A stretch of DNA of 64,000 nucleotides from Merluccius polli (taxonomy: Eukaryota > Chordata > Actinopteri > Gadiformes > Merlucciidae): positions 96,001 to 160,000 of the forward strand of contig JAOPHQ010005149.1 of the NCBI GenBank assembly GCA_030340625.1, in the 5' to 3' direction. The translations under genes were made by a program, and so were the position numbers. Of this stretch, positions 1-10,019 are shown in pieces. The notes below the pieces were generated by a model, which saw only the letters and a list, made by a program, of their open reading frames with translations, searched no databases and had not been told where the DNA came from. Numbering within the stretch: position 1 is the first letter of the stretch; each line of letters starts with the position of its first letter.

Positions 1-27
1 GGGGCTGTGAGGGCCGGGGGCCCCCGG
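1..27 (-). CDS. tgfbr3: possible start of the next tgfbr3 exon (juxtamembrane)
   Basis: The exon ending at 864 leaves one base of a codon, so the next exon must begin with two bases. On the minus strand a TTAGTCAG acceptor-like site ends at 28. The 27 bases to the window edge then read, with the carried G, as A-G-G-P-R-P-S-Q-P. This proline-rich run resembles the stalk just before the membrane span of betaglycan. The polypyrimidine tract is poor and only nine codons are visible, so this is a weak suggestion. Confidence 0.22.
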
Positions 28-67
28 CTGACTAATGGGGTGCTGAGGGGCCCTTCTACTTGGCTGG

Positions 68-71
<4 letters not shown>

Positions 72-120
<49 letters not shown>

Positions 121-155
121 TCCTCTCCCTCTCTTTCTCTCTCTCTCTCTCTCTC
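72..155. repeat. (CT)n microsatellite
   Basis: Interrupted CT dinucleotide run inside an intron. Short poly-Leu/Ser frames across it are repeat artefacts. 156-470 is AT-rich intron with nothing recognised. Confidence 0.95.
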
Positions 156-468
156 TGACACACATACACACTTTAATGGCATCCAGATGTGAGGCTGTGA
201 GGCTGTGATGCTCTGGGGCTGCTGGGTATGATCTCAACCAATCAGAGACGAGACTCCTCACCTCATCACTTCATAACTCACGCTTTATGGATTCACACAA
301 AGAAATACTGTCACTATTTCATATCCAGGATGGATGAATTGATGGACGAACTACGGATAGGTGAAATAGTGCAAAAATAGGTTTAAAAAGACATTTAAAG
401 CTCAATAAACAGTTTTAAGTCAAATGAGACCAATAGGAACAGAGAAAACACATTTAAGATGTGCTTGT

Positions 469-472
<4 letters not shown>

Positions 473-546
<74 letters not shown>

Positions 547-858
547 ATAAGGGAGATGAAAGAATCGTTTGTTGAAAATCTTGAAACACACGTTTCTAGA
601 TATGTTATATTGATATAAGGACGTGTGTGTTGTCATGTGAGAGTGTATACAGTGTATATAAGATGTGTCTGTGAGTGTATAGAGTGTGTATAAGGTGTGT
701 CTGTGAGTGTATAGAGTGTGTATAAGGTGTGTGTGTATACAGTGTGTATGAGGTGTGTGTGAGTGTATACAGTGTGTATAAGGTGTGTGTGTGTGTGTGT
801 GTGTGTATACAGTGTGTATAAGGTGTGTGTGCGTATACAGTGTGTATAAGGTGTAGGA
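473..858. repeat. (TG)n microsatellite and adjoining TG-rich minisatellite
   Basis: A pure TG run of about 70 bp (473-542) is followed from about 615 by roughly eight degenerate copies of a 30-35 bp unit built on GTGTATACAGTGTGTATAAG. The array reaches within a few bases of the splice donor of the exon ending at 864. Apparent long frames here are His/Thr repeat artefacts, except for the real exon downstream. Confidence 0.9.
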
Positions 859-863
859 GTGAC

Positions 864-990
864 CTGGGGGGTCTATGGGTCCCTTGTCAGGGATCACCAC
901 TAGAGGTTTGGTGGATGTCTTGGAGTTCATCATCATGGACATGATATTGTCCAAAGTCACCTCCTCACAGGCCTTGCTGGCCGGGATGCA
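864..990 (-). CDS. tgfbr3: betaglycan ectodomain exon 12 of 12 seen (end of ZP-C)
   Basis: Encodes C-I-P-A-S-K-A-C-E-E followed by LDNIMSMMMNSKTSTKPLVVIPDKG and a short proline tail. It corresponds to the last part of the ZP-C subdomain and the start of the membrane-proximal stalk. The two cysteines are those expected after the LCTK motif of the preceding exon. The acceptor is CTCCTCAG (ending at 991) and the donor CCCCAG/GTCACT at 863. It starts in phase 0 and ends with one spare base. The match to mammalian betaglycan (KCVPPDEACTSLDASIIW, then NKKTFTKPLAV) is clear. Confidence 0.93.
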
Positions 991-1309
991 CTGAGGAGCA
1001 TGAAACACACGTTATTAACCATTAACCATTATTAAGCAATCCTTTTTAACCATTATTAACCAATAATTATTAACCATTATTAACCATTAACGTATCGTTA
1101 TCGTTTATTTTATTTAACGTTATAAATAATTCTTGATTATTAAACTATACTTTAGAAAGGATGCACTGAGAGCAGCAAACATTAGAAATATTTACAATAA
1201 GGAATTACAGGTTGACGATAATAAAAAAAATAGCAAATTATGGTTGAGTAATAGATTTAAGATCTAAAAGGTAGGGTTAAAATGCCTATCTCGCTATCTT
1301 TCTCTCTCT

Positions 1310-1512
1310 CTCGGATTAGGGTTAGAATTAGGAGTTAAGGGTAAAGGTGAGGGGTTAGGGGTCAGGAGCTAGGGGTTAGGGTTTAGGGCTGGCGGTTAGG
1401 GGTGAGGGGTTAGGGTTAGGGGCTAGGGTTAGATCTAAGGGTTAGGGGTAAAGTGAGGGGTTAGGGTCAGGGGCTAGGGTTAGATCTAAGGGTTAAAGGT
1501 GAAAGGTTAAAG
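1310..1512 (+). repeat. degenerate telomere-like GGGTTA repeats
   Basis: Tandem GGGTTAGGG-type hexamers and octamers with variants such as GGGGCTAGGGTTAG, in the short intron just after the exon ending at 1529. These are imperfect interstitial telomere-like repeats, not a chromosome end, since coding exons flank them on both sides. 991-1310 is otherwise AT-rich with ATTAACC repeats. Confidence 0.8.
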
Positions 1513-1528
1513 GTCAGGTCCAGTGTAC

Positions 1529-1798
1529 CGTGGGAAGCCCGCGGGAGCTGTGCTGGTTCTTGGTGCACAGGGACATCTCACAGTGCAGGAAGAGCAGCGA
1601 CACATTGAACTGTGACTCAAAGGCGAAGCTGAACCTCTGCCTGTCCTCCATGGATGGGTAGAAGCGCACCGAGTCGTCGGTGGGACACAGGTTCTCCACC
1701 AGCCGGTACTGAGACGGCTCCTTGGGGTTTGAGTTCGGAGAGACGAAGCAGGACCGGACCATGAAGCCCAGCTCTGGGTCCATTCTGGACGCCAAGAC
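1529..1798 (-). CDS. tgfbr3: betaglycan ectodomain exon 11 (ZP-C core)
   Basis: Ninety codons, phase 0 at both ends (acceptor GTCAG at 1799-1803, donor ACG/GTACAC at 1528). Starts V-L-A-S-R-M-D-P-E-L-G-F and contains SCFVSPNSNP, VENLCPTDDSVRFYP, a QFNVS N-glycosylation sequon, and LLFLHCEMSLCTK. These carry four ZP-C cysteines. By comparison with mammalian betaglycan from memory, about ten residues are missing between VRFYP and RFSF, where the mammalian protein has a basic and hydrophobic KRVHFPIPQ segment. All other landmarks are intact. Confidence 0.95.
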
Positions 1799-2521
1799 CT
1801 GACGAGACGACACAATCAAATCAAACTTTATTTATAGAGCAAAACAGCAATACTAAGCAAGTGTTCACAAGGGAAACTTTTATGTGAGATAAATGCAGGT
1901 GTGACCTACAACCGATTGATCAGATGATCATTGATCAATAAATATATCTGTTTATCTTCTGAAGAAAGAGGAAGAAGCAGACAGACAGACAGGTCTAAGG
2001 TATGTCTCCTGGAGCTCTCTCGCATCTGACCCAGGTCAGTTGTCAGACCAGTGTGAGGCGACCGCGGGGGGAGGGGGGGTTAGAGGTACGAGACCCTGGT
2101 GTCCGACACAGAGCTCTTTATACCCTGCTGGCTAACCTGCTGGCTAACCTGCTGGGTAACACTTGATGACCCTGCAGAGTCCAGCACTGAGATCAAAGCA
2201 TGGACTGATGTCACACACACACACACACACACACAAAGTTTCCAACGTTAAAATAGATAGAAGATACAAAATAGTATTTTCTTCAATATTTTAACTACAC
2301 GAAAGTAGCTCATTAAAGGATCAAAACATTTATCATTATTATTATTATTACTAATAACGCTAGCGGTGCTAATCGACTATCCAACCTTCTCTATAACACG
2401 TCTATCTGGTCCCCGCTGTCTGGAGACAACATGGAGGAACATCTGTAGGTTAAACACACCCGGCCTACAAACTCCTGCTGAACACACACACACACACCTC
2501 CCTTCAGAAGATCCAGCCTAC
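1799..2521 (-). other. intron between ZP-C exons
   Basis: No gene. Contains a short retroposon-tail-like stretch (AAACTTTATTTATAGAGC, about 1826-1843), tandem GCTGGCTAACCT copies (2128-2155), a (CA)n run (2212-2234) and an (ATT)n run (2336-2350). Confidence 0.8.
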
Positions 2522-2707
2522 CTCCACGAAGACCTGCTGACCGTCCAAGACGGTGTGGAAGCGCTGTGGGTCGGGGCTGCGGAACAGGACAGTGTGATAG
2601 ATGTCCATGATGAAGACCAGGACCTCCTCCTCCTCCCTGCCTCCGGGACCCGGGACGATCCTGGGCACTGGGTCCGAGGTCTCCCCCACCCCGTAGGTGC
2701 AGTTGAA
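2522..2707 (-). CDS. tgfbr3: betaglycan ectodomain exon 10 (start of ZP-C)
   Basis: Sixty-two codons, phase 0 at both ends (acceptor CCTGCAG, donor GAG/GTAGGC at 2521). Begins F-N-C-T-Y-G, which is the first ZP-C cysteine with an N-C-T glycosylation sequon. It continues through an acidic segment (GREEEE), then VLVFIMDIYHTVLF and ends QQVFVE. Joined to the next exon this gives FVE-V-LASRMDPELGF, matching the betaglycan beta-strand that runs into the ELGF motif. The frame is open and no stop is present. Confidence 0.95.
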
Positions 2708-2977
2708 CTGCAGGCCAGGAGAGACGAAGAAAACATGTGACGTCTGTGGTGACTTTTGTAACTGACAGCACAACTTGGAAGTGTGTTTAAGAGCACATAT
2801 TGTAATGTCATCAGAGGTCACCCGGGCAGGCTGGGGGGGGCAGTGCAATATAACTGAAGTGGCAAAAAGAGAAGGTTAAAAACAAAAGGAAAGCAGTAGC
2901 AGGTTACTCAGGTAATGGCTGCCATCCAAATCAAAGTCCAACTTAAACATCCAGGAAGAGAAAAAAGGTTATTTTAA

Positions 2978-3915
2978 AGGTGTACTTCACCGGTAAACCG
3001 TTTTTACTTGCTCCTTTTTGGAATATGATAGGTCACTCCTAGTTGCATATGCTGCACGTGGAAAACGTTCTTCTACCCCCATTGCATGCATTAGCCAATG
3101 TAAGAACATAGACGGACGAGGAAGTCAGAAACGAGGAAGTGAGAAAAAGCCTAACACTCTGACGTATGAATGTATGAATATTCATGACCTCGCCTACCTT
3201 GGCTTGAGACCGCCCTCAGGAAAACAGTACACGACAAATCACCATGACGTCACAACAACAATATACGTTCTTCCGAGTGGCAAAAGACGAAGCGTTCTCC
3301 GATGGCAGAACTAGTAAACCCCTCCATATCATGGAGGGGCAGAGCGATCGAGAAAACAGTACATGGCTTGAATGAATGATTTTCTTCTTGCGGGGCGCTA
3401 CGTGACGTCTCATTAATTCATACGGGTATGGGAAGTCCCTAAAACCTGATTCTGTACCGTCGCGACGATCGACCACTGTCTGTAAGTAAAACAATACACT
3501 TTTCCACCTAAGGTTTCTGTTACAAAATGGCATGTTCATATTCTCCACGTTCAAACACATGAGGCTGTATCTCCGAAGACATGTTGTGCATCAGTTTGTA
3601 GCACGGTAAAGTTGACAGAACTGAGCCAGGTGAAGTGTTGATAACGCACTAGAGGGATCACTCGCCTCTGATTGGCTAACATCACTGTGACGGACAGTGC
3701 TGTTAGCCAATCAGAGGCAAGTCATTTAAATGTCATGAAGATTCATCAGTAAGAGTCGAAAACCTCTCGTTCTTCCCCGCCCACCACCTCCTCCAAACTA
3801 GAACAGCCTAAAACAGGCGCACCAGAGCATTTTTTTCACCAAAACCGGCTCACAGGGCATTCATTAATACTAGAGACCACTGCAAAATTAACGAAAAAAC
3901 AATGAAATGAGACCT
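2978..3915. mobile_element. TTAA-target MITE (Kolobok- or piggyBac-like)
   Basis: Flanked by TTAA at 2974-2977 and 3916-3919. The ends resemble inverted repeats (AGGTGTACTTCA at the left, the complement of AGGTCTCATTTCA at the right). There is no transposase frame. It carries a near-perfect foldback at 3664-3718 containing ATTGG/CCAAT. The 938-bp extent rests on the TTAA sites and imperfect terminal repeats, so the family assignment is tentative. Confidence 0.5.
3664..3718. repeat. 25-bp-arm inverted repeat with paired CCAAT boxes
   Basis: GCCTCTGATTGGCTAACA and its exact complement TGTTAGCCAATCAGAGGC flank a shorter CACTGT/ACAGTG stem and a 4-5 nt loop. It lies inside the TTAA element. Each arm holds a CCAAT motif, in opposite orientations. 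Confidence 0.85.
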
Positions 3916-3919
3916 TTAA

Positions 3920-5124
3920 ACTCCAAGAAGTCCTCATGTCAGTTTTCCCAGCTCCTCCCATCCTCGTACTCTCTGTCCCTCTGCTTTCTTTGTTCAGCCT
4001 TCCCCAAACGTTTTTCAAAGGTGGCTTAACCACCGAAACTACACCTGTCTGAGCAGTGAGGCATCCTGGGAGAGGCAGTGTGTGCCACGGCGGCCATTTT
4101 GTGATGTGGCAGCCGAACCTCTATGGGAATGTAACACAGCTCTACGACGTGTCCCCTTGTGATGCCACAACATCTACTGTAACTCCGCTCTACCACGAAT
4201 AAATACAATAAATATATAAGTATAAATAAATAAAATGATTAACCCTGTGTTCTGATTCCTATAGCTACTCTGGACTCTGTTCAGGTCGGGCAGCGCTTTG
4301 ACTTTTTAGTAGCAGCAGGCCATTTTGATTGTATGGTTTGATTATACTCAGCCTCTCTTGTATAGGTCTCAAGTATGCTAAATGACCAAGTGTAGTAAAT
4401 GACAAGTAAATGACCACAACAGGAAACCGTCACCCTCCAGGTGAGACATGGACAGGAGAGATGAACGTCAACACAAACACAATCTACGGGATGCTGAGGT
4501 TTCATTTCTACTAGCGTCACTGTCTGTACATTCTGCTGTGATGCCTGGATGTTCTCACACCCTCACCCTCCATCTCAACCCTGCGAGACAGGTCAGAGCG
4601 GGGTCAGAGGTCAGGGGTCAAGGGAGATGGAGAGCAGGCAGAGGACAGAAGGAAATGGATGCAGTCAACAGATGGAAAGAAGAGAGGAGAGCAGCAAAGA
4701 GAACAGGAGGGACCTGAGATGCATCAACATTAAGGGGATAGTAGGTCAGGTTAGAGAAACAAGAGGAACAAAGCAGAGGTTGCCAAAGAGGGAGAAGTGT
4801 TTACTAGCGTTGAGAGACACCATCCATCTGGTGACTGACTGTAGAGCTGCACACACAACCACAGCGTCTGAACGCTGCTTCAACGACACAACCTTCTCAA
4901 TAGTACCCTACATAGTACCCTAAATCTAACCCTGTGCTACATTCATAACACATTTTATTTTCTACCTGAACTTACCTTTGCTACTTTGCTAGCTTTGTTT
5001 GTATGTATTATCACTACTGTGTGTCATAATATGCAGATGACTGAATGTTATACTACCAATGTGATCATGAAACACGTAACGTACACAGTGACTGAATGTT
5101 ATATTTGAGTACAACCCAGAGAAG
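3920..5124 (-). other. intron segment without genes
   Basis: AT-balanced intronic sequence between the TTAA element and the exon-9 array. I see no coding frame with conservation, no RNA gene and no clear terminal repeats. Confidence 0.6.
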
Positions 5125-5277
5125 ATAGCGGGGGGGTCTGGGGGTTGTACCATGATGGAGGGCGGGGGGTCTGTGGGTTGTACTATGATGGAGGGTGGGG
5201 GGGTCTCTGGGGGTTGTACCATGATGGAGGGTGGAAGGTCTGTGGGTTGTACCATGATGGAGGGCGGGGGGTCTGTG
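5125..5277 (-). repeat. 33/36-bp in-frame minisatellite copying the exon-9 donor
   Basis: Four copies of a unit reading P-T-D-P-P-P-S-I-M-V-Q on the minus strand (33, 33, 36 and 33 nt, all multiples of three). The first copy is the 3' end of the exon starting at 5342. Each copy repeats the sequence ATCATG/GTACAA (ATA/GTACAA once), so each contains a candidate phase-0 donor. The minus-strand frame stays open through all copies down to 4989. Confidence 0.88.
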
Positions 5278-5342
5278 GGCTCCAGGAAGGACTGCTGGGG
5301 CCGGCCACTCCCGTCCTTCACCTCCGCGGTGCTGATCAGGAT
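5253..5342 (-). CDS. tgfbr3: betaglycan ectodomain exon 9 (ZP-N to ZP-C linker)
   Basis: Thirty codons from a CCACAG acceptor. They read I-L-I-S-T-A-E-V-K-D-G-S-G-R-P followed by a Pro-rich tail PTDPPPSIM. It fills the gap between YINS of the ZP-N exon and FNCTYG of ZP-C. It therefore corresponds to the mammalian linker that starts NSIVIQVPALGDSSG and carries the glycosaminoglycan serines. Only one Ser-Gly (D-G-S-G) is visible. The donor chosen is the first ATG/GTACAA (5252). It is a weak site, and later copies in the array or TGT/GTACGT near 5082 would also keep the frame. The exon is firm; its 3' end is uncertain. Confidence 0.75.
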
Positions 5343-5385
5343 CTGTGGTGGGGATTAGATGGGGAGGAGACGCACATGGGTGTTA

Positions 5386-6650
5386 CAGTTTTTCTCAATT
5401 GCTAAAACACTAAAACCCATTGGTTGAATAAAGTTCGCAGTTGCCTGAACTCATTTAGCTAATTGTGCAGTCTGTTGTCAATACCTTAAACCATTTCTCA
5501 TGGTAAAACACAATTTGCAGATCTCACTTCGACTTTTCAGCAGAACTCTAAACACATTCTCATTCTCAAAACACATTCTGCACTCTAATGCACATGTCAT
5601 CCATACTGGTAAACACAAGTGGCAACAATCAAATACAAATAGAGAACACAAGTCATTGATTAAACACAACCATTCAAAATTGATTTCACTTGTTTCAAAT
5701 CATGTGACACAACCAATATAAGCCAGTTCAGAGAGCAAACAGGTTGTTGAAGATTGGACGGAGAAAGTCTAAGAATGGATGGAAGAAATAATGTGAGAGG
5801 ACGAGGACGAGGACAAGTGCGTATGCGAGGTGGATGAGGAGGAAGAGGAGGAGGGCAAGAAAGAGGAAGAGGAGGACAAAGAGGAAGAGGAAGACAAAGA
5901 GTGGAAATATCTGATGAAATTCGAGCAACAGTCATTGACCATGTTCTTGTCCATGGACTGACAATGAGGGAAGCAGAACTTAGAGTGCAACCCAATTGTG
6001 CTTTCCATTTGTTTACAGTACTGACTGCTCAATATATTTTGACTGGTTGCAGGTTCATATCAACAAAGAACAAGAATTACAGTATCACAAAAACAAAGGA
6101 CAAGTTTGTGAGATGCAGGGTACAGTACTGTAAAAATAGGGGGAGAGGAGAATGAACCAAAAAAAAAAATTTCGGATCAATTTGGAGCTACTATGATAGA
6201 ACATGTTTTCATTCATCAACTCCGATACACTCTCCCATTTAAATTTTTTTTATTTTGTTTTTGTCTGGCGTAAAGCGTCTTTGAGTACTTAGAAAAGTGC
6301 TATAAAAAAACTATTTTATCAAAAGACAATGACGGAAATATATGAAATTTGTTTTGAGATGAAAAATGTACTTCTCCCTGAGAACTATGTTTTGAACAAC
6401 GTGTTTTGTATTTTTTGGTGTATTGTTTACTGACTGCTTGATAGTGTATATCATTTTGATCGCTTTGTTTATGGTTTGAGAGCAGTGTTTGGTTTTGAGC
6501 ACAGGTAAATCTGTTTTGAGGCGAAAGTTTCATTTTGCACGAGGAGTCAGAGGTTTTGTAAATAGTGCTTGAAGCTGAGGTTTTGTGTTTAATGTTTTCA
6601 GAAAATGGAGCAAGGTTCCGAAATTGTGTTTTAGCAATTGAGAAAAACTG
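5386..6650. mobile_element. TA-target DNA transposon, internally deleted (copy 1)
   Basis: Terminal inverted repeats starting CAGTTTTTCTCAATTGCTAA at 5386, with the exact complement ending at 6650, both flanked by TA. This fits the Tc1/mariner superfamily. The interior keeps the N-terminal part of a transposase (5775-6012), while the catalytic DDE region is absent. A retroposon-like 3' tail motif (GTCTTTGAGTACTTAGAAAAG, about 6279-6299) sits in the right half. A second copy in inverted orientation is at 22540-24046. Confidence 0.8.
5775..6012 (+). pseudogene. Tc1/mariner-like transposase N-terminus, broken
   Basis: From ATG at 5775 the frame reads an Arg/Gly-rich leader (NNVRGRGRGQVRMRGG), hits a TGA at 5835, and continues RGRGRQR. 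It then enters an ISDEIRATVIDHVLVHGLTMREAELRVQPN helix-turn-helix-like segment, typical of a transposase family common in fish genomes (recalled, not searched). Coding similarity ends near 6005. The stop and the missing catalytic domain make it a dead fragment. Confidence 0.7.
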
Positions 6651-6652
6651 TA

Positions 6653-7854
6653 ACATGCAAAAAACAAGTGAAAGAAAACAAAATAATAACAACACAACAA
6701 AAATAATATACTAAATATATCCCGCCAAAAATATTGTTTTGGATATTAAATATATTTCTATTGATGTGTTCATATATCATAAATATCTATACACTATCAA
6801 TATGTTTTGAAGTACTTAAATTAAGTACGTTAAAAATGTATGAAACTTTGGGTTTTCTCTCATCACATATTTTATGGTCTGAATTCCAAAGAATGTTCTC
6901 CTTTGTCTGTATTGCTGTGGGTAGTTTTGAGATCTCTCTTTTGACAGATTTAATCTCATCTTAAGTCAACTAACATCAGAGTAAAGTTATGAGACTTCAT
7001 GAAACATTGGATTGTTTCCTAAATGAGTGGTAATGAATTGAAGCGATTTGAGATATTTAGAGGAGTGTCTTCTGACAAGCCTTTAAGGAGTATTATGGTA
7101 TTACATGATACATGATATATGATATATGATACATGATATGTATGCCTGTTACACATCAGCCCAAAACTCAACTGTAAATGTAAATAACACATTGGGAATG
7201 TCAACTGTTTGGATTCATAGAAAATAGTAGATAAAATATTGTCAAGTATTTTCCTCATTAGTCGACAAAGTAGACACGCTGGATCTATCTGACGATTGAG
7301 ACTCGAGAATCTCACAAAGTGGGGTTTGAAGTTTTAGCTTAAGAGTTAATGAGCATGACAGGGATTAAGTCTTGTTAAAACAATGTCCTTATAAGGTTAT
7401 GTGCCACTGGGGACCTCTGCTAATTCAAATGAATGACCCGATTACAAAACTAGAAGAAACTGTCTTAGTTCTGCAAGGACCTAGAAAATGATAATAGATT
7501 TCCTTTGAGGTCTCAGGTTATCTCTGCAAGCTAAAGCTAACACAAAGCTGCAGTTGGCTCCTCGCCCAGAGTTTACTATCTGTTTTGGACAAAAACTTGT
7601 TTTCTCAAAGTTCCTCCAATATGTTATGTCCAAATGGTCTGAGGGAAGAGATTCGTCTTTGATTACGAGACAAAAAAATGCAGCTAACCCAGGGTGATAA
7701 GGGTTACTAGAGCTGATAAATACACAAGAAGAACCACCATAAAACAGCTGTGTAAAAGGTTTCCCAATCCTAAACTAATACATTGATGTGGCCAGTTGGG
7801 TTTCATCCAGTGAATGTGTGGTAAACTTTACAATGTATTTGATACACTATACCA
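6653..7854 (-). other. intron segment without genes
   Basis: AT-rich intronic sequence with a short ATGATATATGATACATGATAT repeat near 7107-7140. No coding, RNA or transposon ends recognised. Confidence 0.6.
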
Positions 7855-8212
7855 ATAGTTCCCAACCACTTTTGGACCATGACCCAATGTTTAGGTCTGA
7901 AAATCTTTGCAACCCCAACTTCTTGCATTTTTGCTTCCCCACACATTGTTTTAACCCCGTCATCACCTACCAGTAATATCCATGTTGCAGTGAACGTATG
8001 CACATTGCAACACGAAAGTAGTTTGCTTGTGACAACAAATCATTTGTATGTTTGGTCTGTTTGTACACACAGAACCTTTAAAACTTTACAAATTATCTTT
8101 GCAAAGCAAAATGCACAGTCAAACATCTACAGGTTATGAGTCAGCAACCGAGACCCCATACGTAGATCAGGTGAGCCCAAGTGGGATCACGACCAGCAGC
8201 TTGAGAAACACT
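7855..8212. mobile_element. hAT-like MITE fragment
   Basis: The left part reads AGTTCCCAACCACTTTTGGACCATGACCC. The right end, read on the minus strand, gives CAGTGTTTCTCAAGCTGCTGGTCGTGATCCC. Both resemble the terminal repeats of abundant fish hAT-like MITEs (CAGTGTTTCCCAACC...). The ends are diverged and no target duplication was found. A single similar end is at about 16430-16480. Confidence 0.4.
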
Positions 8213-8253
8213 GCAGCACACACTGTTTAAACACACTCGACTTCCTTTCTTAC

Positions 8254-8409
8254 TGAGTTGATGTAGAGGACGGAAGAGCTGGGCAGCATGGGGTACACGG
8301 TGGTCTCGCAGCCTGAGAGCGGTGTCTCTAGCGTGTAGTGGGTGGCGTTCACTGTCGCTTTGCATTCTGGGTCCTGGAGCGTGAGGTTGGCGTTGGCAAA
8401 GCCGCTGGC
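8254..8409 (-). CDS. tgfbr3: betaglycan ectodomain exon 8 (ZP-N)
   Basis: Fifty-two codons, phase 0 at both ends (acceptor TTCCCAG, donor TCA/GTAAGA at 8253). Encodes ASGFANANLTLQDPECKATV, then NATHYTLETPLSGCETTVYP and ends VLYINS. The motifs LQDP-x-CKA, THY-x-LE-x-PL-x-GC and Y-x-NS are strongly shared with the betaglycan ZP-N subdomain. Two ZP cysteines and two N-glycosylation sequons (NLT, NAT) are visible. Confidence 0.96.
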
Positions 8410-9223
8410 CTGGGAACAGAGAACCAATCACATCAAAGCTCAAACACAGATGATGAAAACTCACCAGGCTTTACGATCTCGTTACTCAGATATAAATAAA
8501 TGACTGCTCAATGTTGTGTTGTTTCTCGGGCTATGTTCCCAGGCATAAACAAACCCTGGTCGGTGGTCCCGACCCAAACCCCAAACCCTGCTGAGTAGAA
8601 TCCCGGGTTCTGTCCCCACTGTGATGTGGTACCACACCCCTCTCGCTGCGTTCCTCCACCCAACGCTGGGAACCACTTCTAGACCACTTCAACGACGCCA
8701 CCGCGGTTTAACGAGCAGATTAGCATTTAAAATCCTGAGAACTATTAACTATTTACTCCACATACGTTAATGTAAAGAGCCAGGCCTTTTTGTCAGCATT
8801 TCTCTTCTGTCAGGTCACTGATATCCATCCTGCGTTAAACCTTCATGTAACATTTCCACTGCAACCATGGTTTTACTTCATCAATTCACCGCTTTCTTCT
8901 CTAAACCATTCATCCGTGGAGAATTGAGGTGTTATGTTCGGGGCGGAGAGGACGTGACAAGCACCTCTACCATTCTTATAGGTTCAAAGACTTTGAAGAT
9001 TAGTATATACTGTACATACTGTCTAGACTACTAGATAGTACTGCAGGTTTCCTGTCTGGGATTTAGTCATCTTATCTCATCTTAATAAATTCTCCTAATC
9101 CTAAAACTTTAAGATCTGAATTGTGATTATTTTCTCCCGGATAAAGCATTAGGTTATTAAAAATAAAAATGGTTCCAGTATTTTCTGAACATTGTGTTTA
9201 TGTGTGTTTATGCGCGGGCCCAC

Positions 9224-9480
9224 CTGCAGGCTCTCCTTATCCACACTGACTACCATCCTGGTCTCCTCACAGTGGACCTCCAGCCCAGCACTCAGGGCCC
9301 CCTGCTGCTCTTGGGGCTGCCCGTCCTCCCAGGCCGTGTGGAATGGCGGGGGCAGGAAGGGCACCCCCGGCCCGGCCCCTGCGTTGGGGAAGGGGAGGAC
9401 GGAGCGTCGGTCCGCCGCCCCCATGTCATGGAAGACGGCGAGTTCTGTCGGGAACATGCTGTCCACGGGGTCCAAGATGC
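9224..9480 (-). CDS. tgfbr3: betaglycan ectodomain exon 7 (interdomain linker, ZP start)
   Basis: Two bases plus 85 codons (acceptor CTTCCAG, donor CAG/GTGGGC at 9223). The first two thirds (ILDPVDSMFP, LPFPNAGAGPGVPFLPPP) form a proline-rich, weakly conserved linker like the one between the orphan domain and the ZP module. The last third (LEVHCEETRMVVSVDKESLQ) is the first ZP-N strand pair, matching VKCDNEKMIVAVEKDSFQ of mammals. The split glycine codon joins LREL-G-ILDP across the 240-bp intron. Confidence 0.94.
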
Positions 9481-9720
9481 CTGGAAGGACAGAGATCACA
9501 CCGTTAGCTGATTGCTATTTTGTAAAGGGAAAGCTGAGCTACGTTCTGATTCCGATTAGTTTACACTTTGTTTATGTTGAGCTTAGGTTTTGCTGACTAA
9601 CGTTTTGTTTGCATTTTCCTTACGTATGCTCTATGTTTAAGTTACACTCTGCTGTACACCGGCAGTATTTATTTACGATCATAGAATAAGAACAGTCTCC
9701 TGTTCTCCTCCCAGTCTTAC

Positions 9721-9907
9721 CGAGCTCCCTGAGTCGGAGGGTGAAGAGGTTAGCGACGGCAGTGCCGGTGAAGCTAACGGGGCGGTAGCCACGTTGCTCC
9801 GCCCACTTGATGAGGGCCTGAGAGCCAGAGGGGAGGAGCTGCCTGGGAAGCTTGCTGACCTGCATCTGCCTCTCAGTGGTGGAGCTCAGGGCGACAGTGT
9901 CAGAGCT
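9721..9907 (-). CDS. tgfbr3: betaglycan ectodomain exon 6 (end of orphan domain)
   Basis: Sixty-two codons plus one base (acceptor CTCCCAG, donor CTCG/GTAAGA at 9720). Begins S-S-D-T-V-A-L. It contains ALIKWAEQRGYRPVSFTGTAVANLF and TLRLREL, matching the mammalian LVKWALDNNYSPITSYTMAPVANRFHLRL. No cysteine. The start could shift by two bases if the next AG were used, but only the chosen site keeps the frame with the previous exon. Confidence 0.95.
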
Positions 9908-10019
9908 CTGGGAGGGTAGAGGGAGGCAGACAGGAGAAGCCTCAACACTATTTATAGATACATATATATATATACACTCATATATCACAGCAAGTTAAAT
10001 GAATGCGAAGCCATCAGTA

